NCBI GenBank assembly: GCA_900473915.1
Contig: UCNG01000011.1
Coordinates: 358,976 to 422,975 of the forward strand
From: Hyphomicrobiales bacterium
GTDB taxonomy: Bacteria; Pseudomonadota; Alphaproteobacteria; Rhizobiales; Rhizobiaceae
DNA length: 64,000 nt
Direction: 5' to 3'
In this document: positions 36,219-46,236 of the stretch, piece by piece
How the letters are laid out: each line of letters begins with the position of its first letter
Numbering within the stretch: the stretch's first letter is position 1
Position numbers and translations under genes: made by a program
The notes under the pieces: model-generated
The model's input: only the letters and a program-made list of their open reading frames with translations
The model's database searches: none
What the model was told of the DNA's origin: nothing

Positions 36219-38372
36219 TCAATCCGCAAAGACGATGCGCGACGCGCGGCGGCGCTTTTGCAGCCAGCCAATGACAGCGGAGCGCAGGCGATGCATGAAC
36301 TTGTCCCATCCCGTCGGGTTGTGGATGACATCGGCGCGATAGAAGGACGGACACAGAACCGCCGCTTCCGAAACCTCGCCGCAATTGCCGCAACCGACGC
36401 AGGAATTGTCGATAGCCGCGACCGGATCGTCCTTCAGCGGATCGTCGGTGTGCTTCACCGAAAGCGACGGGCAACCCGACAGGCGGATGCAGGCGTGATC
36501 GCCGGTGCACACATCCTCATCGACGCCGAAACGCTGCTTGACCATACGCTTGCCGTCCTTGACGGCCTTGGCGAATTGCGGCTTCACGCGGCGCTGCTTG
36601 TTGAGCATGCATTCCGACGACGCCACGATGATCTTTGGGCCTTTTTCTTCCGTCGTCAGCGCTTCCTTCAAAGTGTCGCGCATCTTTGCAACATCATAGG
36701 TATGGTCGATCTGGCGAACCCAGCCCGCACCAATTCCCTTGACCGCATCGACGATGGAATTGTTGGTCTTGCGGCGCGGATTGATCGCTCTGGAAGACAT
36801 GATGTCCTGACCACCCGTCGCCGACGAATAGTAATTGTCGACCACGAGGATGACGCCATCCTGCTTGTTGAAGACCGCGTTGCCGACCGAAGTGGCAAGG
36901 CCGTTGTGCCAGAAACCGCCATCGCCCATCACCGAAATGGAGCGCTTGCCCGCAGGCACGTTGAAAGCGGAAGCCGAGGCCGGACCGAGGCCATAGCCCA
37001 TCGTGGTGCCGCCGATATTGAACGGCGGCAGAATGGAAAAGAGGTGACAGCCGATATCGGCAGACACGTGATGCTCGCCAAGCTCCTTTTCCACCAGCTT
37101 CATGGCGGCGAAGATCGGTCGCTCTGGACAGCCGGTGCAGAAACCGGCAGGGCGCGGCGGCACCACTTCTGCCAGCGCCTTGACACGTTCATCGGCCAGA
37201 ACCGGCGACGGATCGGGCAGCGGCGGACGGTTGCCGAGCAATTGGGGCGCATGTGCATCGAAGAATGCCGTCAGGCCCTTCAAAAGCACGGGCGTTGTGT
37301 ATTCGCCGCCCAACGGCAGCACATCCTTGCCGGACAGTTTTGTCTGGATATCGCGGCGGCGCAGCAGCGTATGCAACGCCTGCTCGATATATTCAGGCGC
37401 GCCCTCCTCCAGCATCACCACGGCTTTTTTGCCGGCAACGAAGTCGATGACCTCGTCGTCTATCATCGGATAGGCGACATTCATCACATAGAGTGGAACG
37501 CGGCTTTCGCCGTAAACATCGGCCAGCCCCATTTGCTGCAGGGCACGCATGGCGCTGTTGTAAAGCCCGCCTTGCAGGATGATGCCGACATCGCCCTCTT
37601 TCGGGCCGAAATATTCATTGAGACGATTGGCTTTGACAAACTCGACCGCTGCAGGCCAGCGCTTTTCGAGCTTTTCCTTCTCGTGCAGGAAAGATGCCGG
37701 CGGCAGAACGATGCGATTGACGTCGCGCCTCGGATTTTCCAGCGCTTCGGCCAACGTGTGGGCGGGTCTCTTATTATCTTTCGCCACAAACTGACCATGC
37801 ACATGGCAGCTGCGAATGCCCACCTGCAACATGACCGGCGTGTTGGAGGCTTCCGACAGTTCAAAGCCTTTTTCAACGGCTTCCACAATCGAAGGCAGGT
37901 TGGGCCGCGGGGTCAAGAGCCACATTTGCGATTTCATCGCATAGGCGTGGCTTCGCTCCTGCATGATGGAGGAGCCTTCGCCGTAATCTTCGCCGATAAT
38001 GACCAGCGCGCCGCCGGTCACACCGCCAGAGGCAAGGTTGGACAGGGCATCGGACGCCACATTAGTGCCAGCCGTCGATTTCCAGGTGACCGCGCCGCGC
38101 ACCGGATACATCACCGAGGCGGAAAGCATGGCCGCTGCTGCAGCTTCCGATGCGGACGATTCGAAATGGACGCCCAGATCCTCCATCACATCCTTCGCAT
38201 CAGCGAGAACGTCCATGAGATGCGAAATCGGCGAGCCCTGATAGCCGCCGACATAGGACACGCCTGACTGCAACAGCGCTTTGGTAATGGCGAGAATGCC
38301 TTCGCCGCTGAAAATATCGCCTTCGCCGAGCTTCAGATCCTCGACCTCGCGGGCGAATGACCGCTCCGCCAT
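36219..38372 (-). CDS. Indolepyruvate ferredoxin oxidoreductase-like subunit alpha with C-terminal ferredoxin
   Basis: 717 aa. The N-terminal pyrimidine-binding domain has GGYQGSPISHLMDVL. The central thiamine-diphosphate domain has CTGCPERPIFAAM, then GDGGFWHNG and a DNYYSSATGGQ segment typical of IorA. The C-terminal 4Fe-4S region has DEDVCTGDHACIRLSGCP and CVGCGNCGEV (about 640-690). The reaction for the family is an aryl pyruvate plus CoA giving aryl-acetyl-CoA, CO2 and reduced ferredoxin. An AAGGGGAACT site precedes the ATG. It starts the minus-strand operon (alpha, beta, AAHS transporter), divergent from the aminobenzoyl-CoA operon. Confidence 0.84.
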   Translation of the reverse strand: MAERSFAREVEDLKLGEGDIFSGEGILAITKALLQSGVSYVGGYQGSPISHLMDVLADAKDVMEDLGVHFESSASEAAAAAMLSASVMYPVRGAVTWKSTAGTNVASDALSNLASGGVTGGALVIIGEDYGEGSSIMQERSHAYAMKSQMWLLTPRPNLPSIVEAVEKGFELSEASNTPVMLQVGIRSCHVHGQFVAKDNKRPAHTLAEALENPRRDVNRIVLPPASFLHEKEKLEKRWPAAVEFVKANRLNEYFGPKEGDVGIILQGGLYNSAMRALQQMGLADVYGESRVPLYVMNVAYPMIDDEVIDFVAGKKAVVMLEEGAPEYIEQALHTLLRRRDIQTKLSGKDVLPLGGEYTTPVLLKGLTAFFDAHAPQLLGNRPPLPDPSPVLADERVKALAEVVPPRPAGFCTGCPERPIFAAMKLVEKELGEHHVSADIGCHLFSILPPFNIGGTTMGYGLGPASASAFNVPAGKRSISVMGDGGFWHNGLATSVGNAVFNKQDGVILVVDNYYSSATGGQDIMSSRAINPRRKTNNSIVDAVKGIGAGWVRQIDHTYDVAKMRDTLKEALTTEEKGPKIIVASSECMLNKQRRVKPQFAKAVKDGKRMVKQRFGVDEDVCTGDHACIRLSGCPSLSVKHTDDPLKDDPVAAIDNSCVGCGNCGEVSEAAVLCPSFYRADVIHNPTGWDKFMHRLRSAVIGWLQKRRRASRIVFAD

Positions 38373-38552
38373 GATAGTTCCCCTTTTCCGTTTGCCGGAA
38401 TATCAATTCATTTGCATCAGCATATTTTCCAATTCCAAAACATGTCAATAGTGGTTTTCAGACTAATGATAATTATTGCATTTGCATATTTTTCCGCATC
38501 ACCAAACTCCTCGCCCTCGAAGCCATTTGAAAAATGGTAGCGTTTTTTTCGC

Positions 38553-38580
38553 TTGACGCATCGAAGTTGCCAATTATATT
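38553..38580 (+). promoter_or_regulatory. Sigma-70-type promoter of the aminobenzoyl-CoA operon
   Basis: TTGACG (38553-38558), a 16-base spacer and TATATT (38575-38580), 58 bases before the ATG at 38639. The -10 element overlaps the palindrome that follows, so repressor binding should block it. Confidence 0.55.
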
Positions 38581-38593
38581 TTAAACTTAAAAT
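38578..38593. promoter_or_regulatory. Perfect palindromic operator ATTTTAA-N2-TTAAAAT
   Basis: Perfect 7-base arms with a 2-base spacer, overlapping the -10 of the promoter for the 38.6-47.4 kb operon. Size and AT-rich symmetry fit a MarR-family dimer. A close copy lies at 23234-23249. Confidence 0.6.
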
Positions 38594-38638
38594 AATTAAC
38601 CGGCGCCGTTTGGCAGCATATCGGGAAGGGAACTCAAC

Positions 38639-40963
38639 ATGCGTATCGTGTGTATTGGAGGAGGTCCGGCCGGCCTTTATTTCGGCCTTCTGATGAAGAA
38701 GCTTCATCCAGAGCATGACATCACGGTCGTGGAGCGAAACCGCCCCTATGACACATTCGGCTGGGGCGTGGTGTTTTCCGACGCGACGATGGAATCGATG
38801 AAGGTCTGGGACCCGGAAAGTGCGGCTGAAATTCAGGACGCCTTCAATCACTGGGACGATATCGAGGTGCTATTCAAAGGCACGCGCCAGCGCACCAGCG
38901 GCCATGGCTTCGTCGGCATCGGACGCAAACGCCTGCTCAACATTCTTCAAGCGCGCTGCGAAGCGCTGGGCGTGAAGCTTCAGTTTGAAACTGAGGTGGA
39001 AAGCGATCTCGATTTCCCCGACGCCGATCTTATCATTGCGTCGGATGGACTGAATTCCCGCATCCGCAATCGCTATGAGGAAGTTTTTGAACCCGATCTG
39101 ATCGTTCGCCCCAATCGCTATATCTGGCTCGGCACGGAAAAGCTGTTCGACGCCTTTACCTTCGATTTCCGCAAAACCGATCACGGCTGGTTCCAGGCGC
39201 ATATCTACAAGTTCGACGATAAGACCTCGACCTTCATCATCGAAACCACAGAGGAAGCCTATCTGGCGCATGGTCTGGACAAGATGGACCAGACCGCCTC
39301 CATCGATTTCTGCGAAAAGCTTTTTGCGGAAACGCTGGAAGGCGCGCCGCTGATGACCAATGCGCGCCATTTGCGCGGCTCTGCCTGGCTGAACTTCAAC
39401 CGTCTGATTTGCGGGAAATGGAGCCACTTCAACGGCAACTCCCATGTCGTCTTGATGGGTGACGCAGCCCATACCGCGCATTTCGCCATCGGCTCGGGCA
39501 CCAAACTCGCCATCGACGACGCCATCGAACTTGCCAACCAGTTCCAGAAGCTCGGTCACGGCAAGGAGGGCATTCCTGAAGTCCTGCATGCCTATGAGGA
39601 AATCCGCCGGGTCGATGTCGCTCGTATCCAGAACGCTGCGCGCAACGCCATGGAATGGTTCGAGGTCGTAGGCCAACGCTATGCGGACACGCTGGAGCCG
39701 GAACAGTTCATGTATTCCATGCTCACGCGTTCGCAGCGCATCAGCCACGAAAACCTGCGCCTGCGCGACAAGAACTGGCTCGAAGGTTATGAGCGCTGGT
39801 TCGCTCGCAAGCAGGGGCTGAACGTGACAGAAGATGAACGTTGCCTGCCGCCGATGTTCACGCCCTATACGCTGCGCGGCGTGACACTACCGAACCGCAT
39901 CGTCGTGTCGCCAATGGCCATGTATTCCGCAACTGATGGCCTGATCGACGATTTCCATATGGTACATCTCGGCAGCCGCGCCATGGGCGGCGCAGGACTG
40001 GTCTTTGCCGAAATGACCTGCGTGTCCCCCGATGCGCGGATTACCCCCGGCTGTCTTGGCATCTGGAACGATACGCAGGCCGAAGGCTGGAATCGCGTTG
40101 TGGATTTTATTCACAGCAACAGCAATGCCAAGGTTGGCATGCAGATCGGCCATGCCGGACGTAAAGGCGCAACCAAGCTTGCGTGGGAAGGGATCGACCA
40201 GCCTCTCGAAGAGGGGTCATGGCCGCTTCTGTCTGCTTCCGCCCTACCCTATCTCAAGCACAGCCAGACGCCGAAGGCGATGGACCGCGCCGACATGGAC
40301 CGGGTCAAAGCCGACTTTGTCGCCGCCACCAAACGCGCCGCAGAAGCGGGCGTCGATTGGCTGGAGCTGCATTGTGCACACGGCTATCTTCTGTCGAGCT
40401 TCCTCTCGCCGCTCACCAACCGGCGCGAGGATGAATATGGCGGAAGTTATGAAAACCGCGCGCGCTATCCGCTGGAAGTCTTCCACGCAATCCGCGAAGT
40501 CTGGCCGCAGGACAAACCGATCTCGGTTCGTCTTTCCTGTCACGACTGGTTTGAAGGCGGGAACACGCCGGAAGATGCGGCGATCTTTGCCGAGATGTTC
40601 AAGGCTGCTGGCGCCGATCTGATCGACTGTTCGTCGGGTCAGGTCTGGAAGGAAGAAAAGCCGGTCTATGGCCGTCTGTTCCAGACCCCATTCTCCGACA
40701 AGATCCGCAACGAAATCCACATTCCGACCATTGCCGTCGGCGCGATTTCGGAAGCCGATCATGCCAATTCGATCATCGCGGCTGGGCGCGCCGATCTCTG
40801 CGCCGTGGCCCGACCGCATCTTGCCGATCCGTCTTGGACGCTGCATGAGGCCGCGAAAATCGGCATCAACTCCATCGCATGGCCGAAGCAATATCGCTCC
40901 GCCAAATATCAATATGAAGCCAATCTCGCCCGCGCCGCAGCTACGCCGCAAGGCGCGAAATAG
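38639..40963 (+). CDS. Fused FAD monooxygenase / old-yellow-enzyme oxidoreductase (2-aminobenzoyl-CoA or salicylyl-CoA type)
   Basis: 774 aa, two enzymes in one chain. Residues 1-380 are a flavin monooxygenase (CIGGGPAGL at 5-13; second FAD motif [16 protein letters not shown] near 272-287). From about 402 there is an NADH:flavin oxidoreductase TIM barrel ([46 protein letters not shown]). This architecture is that of 2-aminobenzoyl-CoA monooxygenase/reductase and bifunctional salicylyl-CoA 5-hydroxylase. These hydroxylate and partly reduce the ring of an aryl-CoA in the cytoplasm without a ring-cleaving dioxygenase. A GGGAAGGGAAC site precedes the ATG. It is first in an operon of beta-oxidation-type genes, which favours the aminobenzoyl-CoA reading. 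Confidence 0.9.
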   Translation: MRIVCIGGGPAGLYFGLLMKKLHPEHDITVVERNRPYDTFGWGVVFSDATMESMKVWDPESAAEIQDAFNHWDDIEVLFKGTRQRTSGHGFVGIGRKRLLNILQARCEALGVKLQFETEVESDLDFPDADLIIASDGLNSRIRNRYEEVFEPDLIVRPNRYIWLGTEKLFDAFTFDFRKTDHGWFQAHIYKFDDKTSTFIIETTEEAYLAHGLDKMDQTASIDFCEKLFAETLEGAPLMTNARHLRGSAWLNFNRLICGKWSHFNGNSHVVLMGDAAHTAHFAIGSGTKLAIDDAIELANQFQKLGHGKEGIPEVLHAYEEIRRVDVARIQNAARNAMEWFEVVGQRYADTLEPEQFMYSMLTRSQRISHENLRLRDKNWLEGYERWFARKQGLNVTEDERCLPPMFTPYTLRGVTLPNRIVVSPMAMYSATDGLIDDFHMVHLGSRAMGGAGLVFAEMTCVSPDARITPGCLGIWNDTQAEGWNRVVDFIHSNSNAKVGMQIGHAGRKGATKLAWEGIDQPLEEGSWPLLSASALPYLKHSQTPKAMDRADMDRVKADFVAATKRAAEAGVDWLELHCAHGYLLSSFLSPLTNRREDEYGGSYENRARYPLEVFHAIREVWPQDKPISVRLSCHDWFEGGNTPEDAAIFAEMFKAAGADLIDCSSGQVWKEEKPVYGRLFQTPFSDKIRNEIHIPTIAVGAISEADHANSIIAAGRADLCAVARPHLADPSWTLHEAAKIGINSIAWPKQYRSAKYQYEANLARAAATPQGAK

Positions 40964-40990
40964 AGCCGGCGAGAGAACGGGGAGATTGCG

Positions 40991-41791
40991 ATGAACGATG
41001 CCGCTGTTGGGCTTGCCCTTTCCGGCAAGCATGCGTTGATCACCGGCGCCGGTAGCGGCATCGGCGCCGCTATCGCGGTCGGTCTTGCGCGCGCCGGGGC
41101 GAATGTGACCCTGGCGGGTCGCCGCCGCGAACCGCTGGAAGCAACTGCCGCCCTTCTGGACTGGCAACGGTGCTTCATTACCGATGGTTTCGATGTGACA
41201 AACCGCGAAGCCATTGCAACCGGGCTGGACAGCGCGCGCGCCGCATTCGGGCCGGTCAGCATTCTTATCAACAATGCCGGGGAAGCACCGAGTGCACCTT
41301 TCGAGAAAACCAGCCTCGACATGTGGAGCCGCGTTCTCGATGTCGATCTGACCGGCGTTTTCAATGTGACGCAGGCGACCCTTGATGACATCAAGGCGGG
41401 CGGCAAAGGCGGGCGCATCATCAATATTGCCTCCACGGCGGGCCTCAGCGGCTATGCTTATGTCTCGGCCTATTGCGCTGCAAAACACGGCGTCGTGGGC
41501 CTGACCCGCGCGCTGGCGCTGGAACTCGCCCGCAAGGGCGTGACCGTCAATGCCGTCTGCCCAGGTTTCACCGATACGCCGATCATTTCCCGCTCGATTG
41601 CGGCCATTGTCGCCAAGACCGGACGGTCGGAGGAAGATGTTCTGGCAGAATTCGTCAAAGCGAACCCACAGGGACGCCTGATACAGCCCGAGGAAGTAGC
41701 TGAAACCGTGCTGTGGCTCACATCGCCCGGCGCGCAATCGATAACTGGACAGGCGATTGCAATCGCCGGTGGGGAGGTAATGGCAGGATGA
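40991..41791 (+). CDS. SDR-family oxidoreductase (3-hydroxyacyl-CoA dehydrogenase-like)
   Basis: 266 aa short-chain dehydrogenase. Cofactor motif TGAGSGIG (18-25), NNAG (about 96-99), catalytic Ser in IASTAG and YCAAK (Tyr/Lys near 158-162) are all intact. It ends with the usual C-terminal [15 protein letters not shown]. It likely oxidises a hydroxyacyl-CoA intermediate with NAD+ after ring reduction. A GGGGAGATTGCG site precedes the ATG; the gap from the fused monooxygenase is 27 bases, and its stop overlaps the next start (ATGA). Confidence 0.88.
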   Translation: MNDAAVGLALSGKHALITGAGSGIGAAIAVGLARAGANVTLAGRRREPLEATAALLDWQRCFITDGFDVTNREAIATGLDSARAAFGPVSILINNAGEAPSAPFEKTSLDMWSRVLDVDLTGVFNVTQATLDDIKAGGKGGRIINIASTAGLSGYAYVSAYCAAKHGVVGLTRALALELARKGVTVNAVCPGFTDTPIISRSIAAIVAKTGRSEEDVLAEFVKANPQGRLIQPEEVAETVLWLTSPGAQSITGQAIAIAGGEVMAG

Positions 41792-42639
41792 ACGACGGCA
41801 CGATTTCGATGGCGAGCAATCTGAAGCCTTTCAAGGACTATCAGGCCACGCATTTTCTATGGCAAACAAGCGAAGACGGTCGCGTTGCCACGCTGACCCT
41901 GAACCGCCCGGACCGGAAAAACCCGCTGACGTTTGAAAGCTATGCCGAACTGCGCGATCTGTTTCGCAATCTCGTCTATGCCTCCGACGTGCGCACCATC
42001 GTGTTGACCGGCGCTGGTGGCAATTTCTCGTCGGGCGGCGATGTGTTCGAAATCATCGAACCGCTGACCCATATGACGATGCCCGATCTTCTGGCTTTCA
42101 CGCGCATGACCGGCGATGTGGTCAAGGCCATGCGCAAATGTCCCCAGCAAATCGTTGCCGCCATTGACGGCATTTGCGCCGGAGCTGGTGCGATTCTGGC
42201 CATGGCATCGGATTTGCGCATCGCGACACCGGAAGCAAAGACAGCCTTCCTCTTCACCCGCGTCGGCCTTGCTGGCGCCGATATGGGCGCATGCGGCATT
42301 CTCCCGCGACTGATCGGTCAGGGCCGGGCATCGGAACTGCTTTATACCGGACGCTTCATGAGCGCTGACGAAGGCGAACGCTGGGGCTTCTTCAACGCGC
42401 TGCACCCCCAGGGCGACCTGCTTGGCAAGGCCGAGGCGCTGGCGCGCAATATCGCCGACGGTCCATGGTTCGCGCATGGCATGACCAAAACCATGCTCAA
42501 TCAGGAATGGGCAATGGGCATTGAAGAACTGGTGGAATCGGAAGCGCAAGCGCAGGCGATCTGCATGGCGACGCAGGATTTTCGCCGTGCCTTCGAGGCT
42601 TTCGCCGCCAAGCAGAAGCCCGTTTTCGAGGGGAACTGA
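41788..42639 (+). CDS. Enoyl-CoA hydratase/isomerase family protein
   Basis: 283 aa from the ATG at 41788, overlapping the SDR stop by 4 bases; the longer frame from 41713 lies inside the SDR gene. Crotonase fold: [17 protein letters not shown] (oxyanion-hole strand) and the central [22 protein letters not shown], then [22 protein letters not shown]. Such enzymes hydrate or hydrolyse an alicyclic enoyl-CoA, so here it probably acts on the cyclohexene-carboxyl-CoA made upstream, possibly in ring opening (inference). Confidence 0.88.
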   Translation: MNDGTISMASNLKPFKDYQATHFLWQTSEDGRVATLTLNRPDRKNPLTFESYAELRDLFRNLVYASDVRTIVLTGAGGNFSSGGDVFEIIEPLTHMTMPDLLAFTRMTGDVVKAMRKCPQQIVAAIDGICAGAGAILAMASDLRIATPEAKTAFLFTRVGLAGADMGACGILPRLIGQGRASELLYTGRFMSADEGERWGFFNALHPQGDLLGKAEALARNIADGPWFAHGMTKTMLNQEWAMGIEELVESEAQAQAICMATQDFRRAFEAFAAKQKPVFEGN

Positions 42640-43817
42640 TGATGGAAAGTTCCGCAGCACTGCCGCTGACGCGGGAGCACCTCGACTGGCCGTTTTTTGA
42701 CAAAGCTCATGCCGATTGGGCCGCAAAACTGGATGCCTTTGCTCAAGGCCCGGTACTGGCCGATGTTGATCACAGCGACACGGACAATGCCTGCCGCGCT
42801 TTGGTGAAGGCACTCGGCAAAGCCGGGCTGCTGGAAGCAGCCGTCAGCCTGACGGGCGGCGAAGGGATCGATTCCCGCAAGCTTTGCATTGCTCGCGAGA
42901 CACTGGCCTATCACGATGGTCTGGCCGATTTCGCCTTTGCCATGCAGGGCCTAGGCACCGGCGCGATCAGCCTCACCGCATCATACGAACTCAAGCAGGC
43001 TGTGCTGCCGAAAGTGGCAAGCGGCGAATGGATTTCAGCCTTTGCCCTGTCGGAAAAACTTGCGGGATCTGACGTGGCGGCGATGAGTTGCGCTGCCAGA
43101 GCCGATGGCGACCACTATGTGCTCGACGGCGAAAAAACCTGGATTTCCAATGGCGGCATCGCTGATGTTTACACCGTCTTTGCCCGCACAGGCGAAGCGC
43201 CCGGAACACGGGGCATCTCGGCCTTTGTCGTTTTCGCCACTGATCCCGGCTTTTCCATCGCGGAGCGCATCGACGTGATCGCGCCGCATCCGCTGGCGAC
43301 AATCCGCTTCGACAATTGCCGCATCCCGGCCTCTCGCCGCCTCGGCGCGCCAGGCGAGGGCTTTAAGATCGCCATGCGCACGCTTGATATTTTCCGCGCA
43401 TCGGTTGCGGCGGCGGCACTTGGCTTTGCGCGCTGTGCAGCCAGCGAGGCGCTGTTGCATGCGCGATCGCGTCCGATGTTCGGCGGCGCATTGGCCGACT
43501 TGCAGCTGACCCAAGCCACGCTTGGCGACATGGCGACCGATATCGACGCTGCAGCGCTTCTGACCTATCGCGCCGCATGGCGCCGCGACGTTCAGAAGCT
43601 GAACACAACCAAGGAGGCCGCGATGGCCAAGATGGTTGCGACGGAAAACGCCCAGCAAACCATCGACAAGGCCGTGCAGATGTTTGGCGGTCGCGGCGTG
43701 AAAAGCGGCGAAATCGTCGAGCGGCTTTATCGCGAGATACGCGCACTTCGCATCTATGAGGGCGCAACGGAAGTGCAGAAACTCATTATCGCGCGCGAAC
43801 TGCTGAAGGCGAATTAA
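42639..43817 (+). CDS. Acyl-CoA dehydrogenase
   Basis: 392 aa. Typical ACAD blocks: [15 protein letters not shown] (FAD/substrate region), [20 protein letters not shown], and the C-terminal [20 protein letters not shown] and [17 protein letters not shown], where the Glu of YEGATEVQ (about 371-378) is the usual catalytic-base region. It introduces a double bond into an acyl-CoA and passes electrons to ETF. The ATG overlaps the hydratase stop; AGGGG lies 6 bases upstream. It is part of the same operon, so a cyclic or ring-opened acyl-CoA is the likely substrate. Confidence 0.88.
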   Translation: MMESSAALPLTREHLDWPFFDKAHADWAAKLDAFAQGPVLADVDHSDTDNACRALVKALGKAGLLEAAVSLTGGEGIDSRKLCIARETLAYHDGLADFAFAMQGLGTGAISLTASYELKQAVLPKVASGEWISAFALSEKLAGSDVAAMSCAARADGDHYVLDGEKTWISNGGIADVYTVFARTGEAPGTRGISAFVVFATDPGFSIAERIDVIAPHPLATIRFDNCRIPASRRLGAPGEGFKIAMRTLDIFRASVAAAALGFARCAASEALLHARSRPMFGGALADLQLTQATLGDMATDIDAAALLTYRAAWRRDVQKLNTTKEAAMAKMVATENAQQTIDKAVQMFGGRGVKSGEIVERLYREIRALRIYEGATEVQKLIIARELLKAN

Positions 43818-43853
43818 AGCCCGCCTCCCGCGCGCATTTTCTGGAGACACAAC

Positions 43854-44249
43854 ATGCTTAAGACACTTCAGCCGCAAGGCTGGGCCCGCCCCATCGGATA
43901 TGCCAATGGCGTTGAAGCGCGTGGACGCACCGTCTATATCGGCGGCCAGATCGGCTGGAACGAACAGCAACAGTTCGAGACCGACGATTTCGTCGAGCAG
44001 ACCGAGCAGACACTGAAAAACATCGTCGCCATTCTGGCGGAAGCTGGCGGCAGGCCGGAGCACATCGCCTCCATGACCTGGTATTTCACCGACAAGGCTG
44101 AATATACCGCCAATCTGAAAGGCATCGGCCGCGCTTATCGCGATGTGATCGGCAAGCACTTCCCCGCCATGGCGGCGGTGCAGGTGGTCGCGCTGGTCGA
44201 AGATCGGGCCAAGATCGAAATACAGGCTTTTGCCGTTATACCGGACTGA
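43854..44249 (+). CDS. RidA/YjgF/UK114-family enamine/imine deaminase-like protein
   Basis: 131 aa Rid family. It has the trimer-forming fold with ANGVEARGRTVYIGGQIGW, FVEQTEQTLKNIVAIL, the segment RPEHIASMTWYFTD, and the late PAMAAVQVVALVEDRAKIEIQAFAV. The usual substrate-carboxylate arginine is not obvious at the canonical position, so it may be a non-RidA Rid subgroup. Rid proteins hydrolyse enamines and imines to ketones plus ammonia. The monooxygenase/reductase product of aminobenzoyl-CoA is an enamine, which gives this gene a natural role. A TGGAGA site precedes the ATG. Confidence 0.85.
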   Translation: MLKTLQPQGWARPIGYANGVEARGRTVYIGGQIGWNEQQQFETDDFVEQTEQTLKNIVAILAEAGGRPEHIASMTWYFTDKAEYTANLKGIGRAYRDVIGKHFPAMAAVQVVALVEDRAKIEIQAFAVIPD

Positions 44250-44256
44250 GACCGCC

Positions 44257-46236
44257 ATGGCCGATAGACGCGAATTCTCCTCCGTTGTGACCGGCACCGT
44301 TGTCGATGGCATTCTTGTCGTCACGATCGACAACCCGCCGGTCAATGCCACCTCCGCCGAGGTACGCAAAGGTTTTGCCGCAGCCATTCGCCATGCTTCC
44401 GCAGAAGCGGCGATCCGCGCCACCGTGCTGAGCGGCGCAGGCAAGATCTTCATCGGCGGGGCCGACATTCGCGAATTCGGCAAGCCGCCGGTCGAACCGA
44501 CATTGCCGGATGTCATAGCGATCATCGAAAGCGCCGGCAAACCCGTAGTGGCAGCGATTAACGGCCCTGCTTTGGGCGGCGGACTTGAGGTTGCACTTGC
44601 CGCTCACGCGCGGATCGCATCGGCCTGCGCCACTTTTGCCTTGCCCGAAGTCAAGCTTGGGATCGTGCCCGGCGCTGGCGGCACACAGCACCTGCCCCGA
44701 TTGATCGGGCCGCTGGCAGCGCTCGACATGATCGCCACCGGACGCCAGATCGCCCCGGACGAAGCGCAGCAATTGGGCCTCATTGACCAGATATCGGGCG
44801 GCGAGCTTGTGGCCGACGCCATCGCGCTTGCCAATGCGCTGGTCGGCAAGCCCTTGCGCCCGACCGGCGATCTGCCAGTTACCGCACCCGATGCTGCCGC
44901 CTTTGAGCAGGCCAAGGCGAAAATACTGAAGAAGGCACGCGGCGCGACCGCCCCCGGCGAAGCCGCGCGGCTGGTGCAGCTATCCATAACGACCGCGATT
45001 GCCGACGGTCTGGCCGAAGAACGCGCAACATTCCTCCGCCTGCGCGACAGCGAAGAGGCGGCCGCCTTGCGGCACCTTTTCTTTGCCGAACGCGCCGCTG
45101 GTAAAGTGGAAGGCATGGAGGCGAAGCCTCTGGCGCTTTCCACCGTCGGCATTGCCGGCACCGGCCTCATGGGGTCAGGTATTGCCGTTGCCTGCCTTGC
45201 TGCTGGCTACAAGGTCATCGGCTATGAAACGACCGCGGAAGCCGCCGCCAAGGGCCATGCGCGGATCAGCGATATGATCCAGAAAGCTGCCGATACCGGT
45301 AGGCTTTCCGCTGAGGCCGCTGACGCGCAACGCGCGAAGCTCTCCGTCAGCGCCGACATGGCCGCACTGGCCGATGCCGATCTCGTCATCGAAGCCGTCT
45401 TTGATGATTTCACCGTCAAGGCCTCGCTGTTCCGCGAGCTTGACGCGTTGCTGCCTCCGGCAACCATTCTGGCGACCAATACGAGCTATCTCAACCCGGA
45501 CGAACTGGCCGCTGTCACAAACCGCGCCGACCGGGTGCTGGGCCTGCATTTCTTCTCGCCAGCCAATATCATGCGGCTCCTGGAAGTGGTGCGCTGTGCG
45601 GAAACATCCGACGAGACGCTTGCAACCGGCATCGCCTTCGCCCGCAAGATCAAGAAGCTCCCCATCGTCACCGGTGTTTGCGAAGGCTTCATCGGCAACC
45701 GGATGTTTTCGGCCTATCGCACCGAAGCAGAGAAAATGCTGGCCGAAGGCGCCTATCCCGAAGATATCGATCGCGCCATGGAAGCTTATGGCTTTCCGAT
45801 GGGGCTCTTCGCTGTTTACGACATGGCTGGCCTGGAAATTGCCTGGGCGCGGCGTAAGAGAGCGGCGGCAAGCCGCGATCCGAACCTTCCCTATTTCGAC
45901 GTTGCCGACCAATTATGCGAAGCCGGACGTTTTGGCCGCAAGGCCGGTCTCGGCTGGTATCGCTATGCGGATGGTGTTCGCACAAACGATCCGGAAGTCC
46001 ACGCATTGATCGATGATTACCGCGCACGCAATGCCATTGTCGCACGCGGTTTCAGCGATGAAACGATCATGCAGCGCCTGCTCGCCGCCATGGCGCTTGA
46101 AGGGCAATCGTTGTTGGAAGAAAGCATTGCGCGCCATTCCGACGACATCGATCTCGTTTTGGTCAACGGCTACGGCTTCCCCTCGATCAAGGGCGGCCCC
46201 ATGTTCGCGACACGCCAGACTGGAGAAACCCGATGA
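44257..46236 (+). CDS. FadB-like enoyl-CoA hydratase / 3-hydroxyacyl-CoA dehydrogenase fusion
   Basis: 659 aa from the ATG at 44257; the frame opens at 44230 inside ridA. Residues 1-190 are a crotonase (SGAGKIFIGGADIREFG, AINGPALGGGLEVALAAHARIA, GIVPGAGGTQHLPRLIG). A linker follows, then the NAD-binding dehydrogenase from about 297 (GIAGTGLMGSGIAVACLAAG), GLHFFSPANIMRLLEVV and the C-terminal 3HCDH domains. It hydrates an enoyl-CoA and oxidises the hydroxyacyl-CoA. It completes the beta-oxidation of the ring-opened acid before the thiolase, whose start overlaps its stop by 4 bases. Confidence 0.9.
   Translation: MADRREFSSVVTGTVVDGILVVTIDNPPVNATSAEVRKGFAAAIRHASAEAAIRATVLSGAGKIFIGGADIREFGKPPVEPTLPDVIAIIESAGKPVVAAINGPALGGGLEVALAAHARIASACATFALPEVKLGIVPGAGGTQHLPRLIGPLAALDMIATGRQIAPDEAQQLGLIDQISGGELVADAIALANALVGKPLRPTGDLPVTAPDAAAFEQAKAKILKKARGATAPGEAARLVQLSITTAIADGLAEERATFLRLRDSEEAAALRHLFFAERAAGKVEGMEAKPLALSTVGIAGTGLMGSGIAVACLAAGYKVIGYETTAEAAAKGHARISDMIQKAADTGRLSAEAADAQRAKLSVSADMAALADADLVIEAVFDDFTVKASLFRELDALLPPATILATNTSYLNPDELAAVTNRADRVLGLHFFSPANIMRLLEVVRCAETSDETLATGIAFARKIKKLPIVTGVCEGFIGNRMFSAYRTEAEKMLAEGAYPEDIDRAMEAYGFPMGLFAVYDMAGLEIAWARRKRAAASRDPNLPYFDVADQLCEAGRFGRKAGLGWYRYADGVRTNDPEVHALIDDYRARNAIVARGFSDETIMQRLLAAMALEGQSLLEESIARHSDDIDLVLVNGYGFPSIKGGPMFATRQTGETR

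Noticed and set aside
36135-38267. Plus-strand open frame of 710 codons
   Set aside because: Exactly antisense to the oxidoreductase alpha subunit, which has clear thiamine and ferredoxin motifs. The antisense frame has no domain or ribosome-binding site and is a codon-bias shadow.
40244-41737. Minus-strand open frame of 497 codons
   Set aside because: Antisense to the fused monooxygenase and SDR genes, with no recognisable family. Same for the 501-codon frame at 43035-44540.
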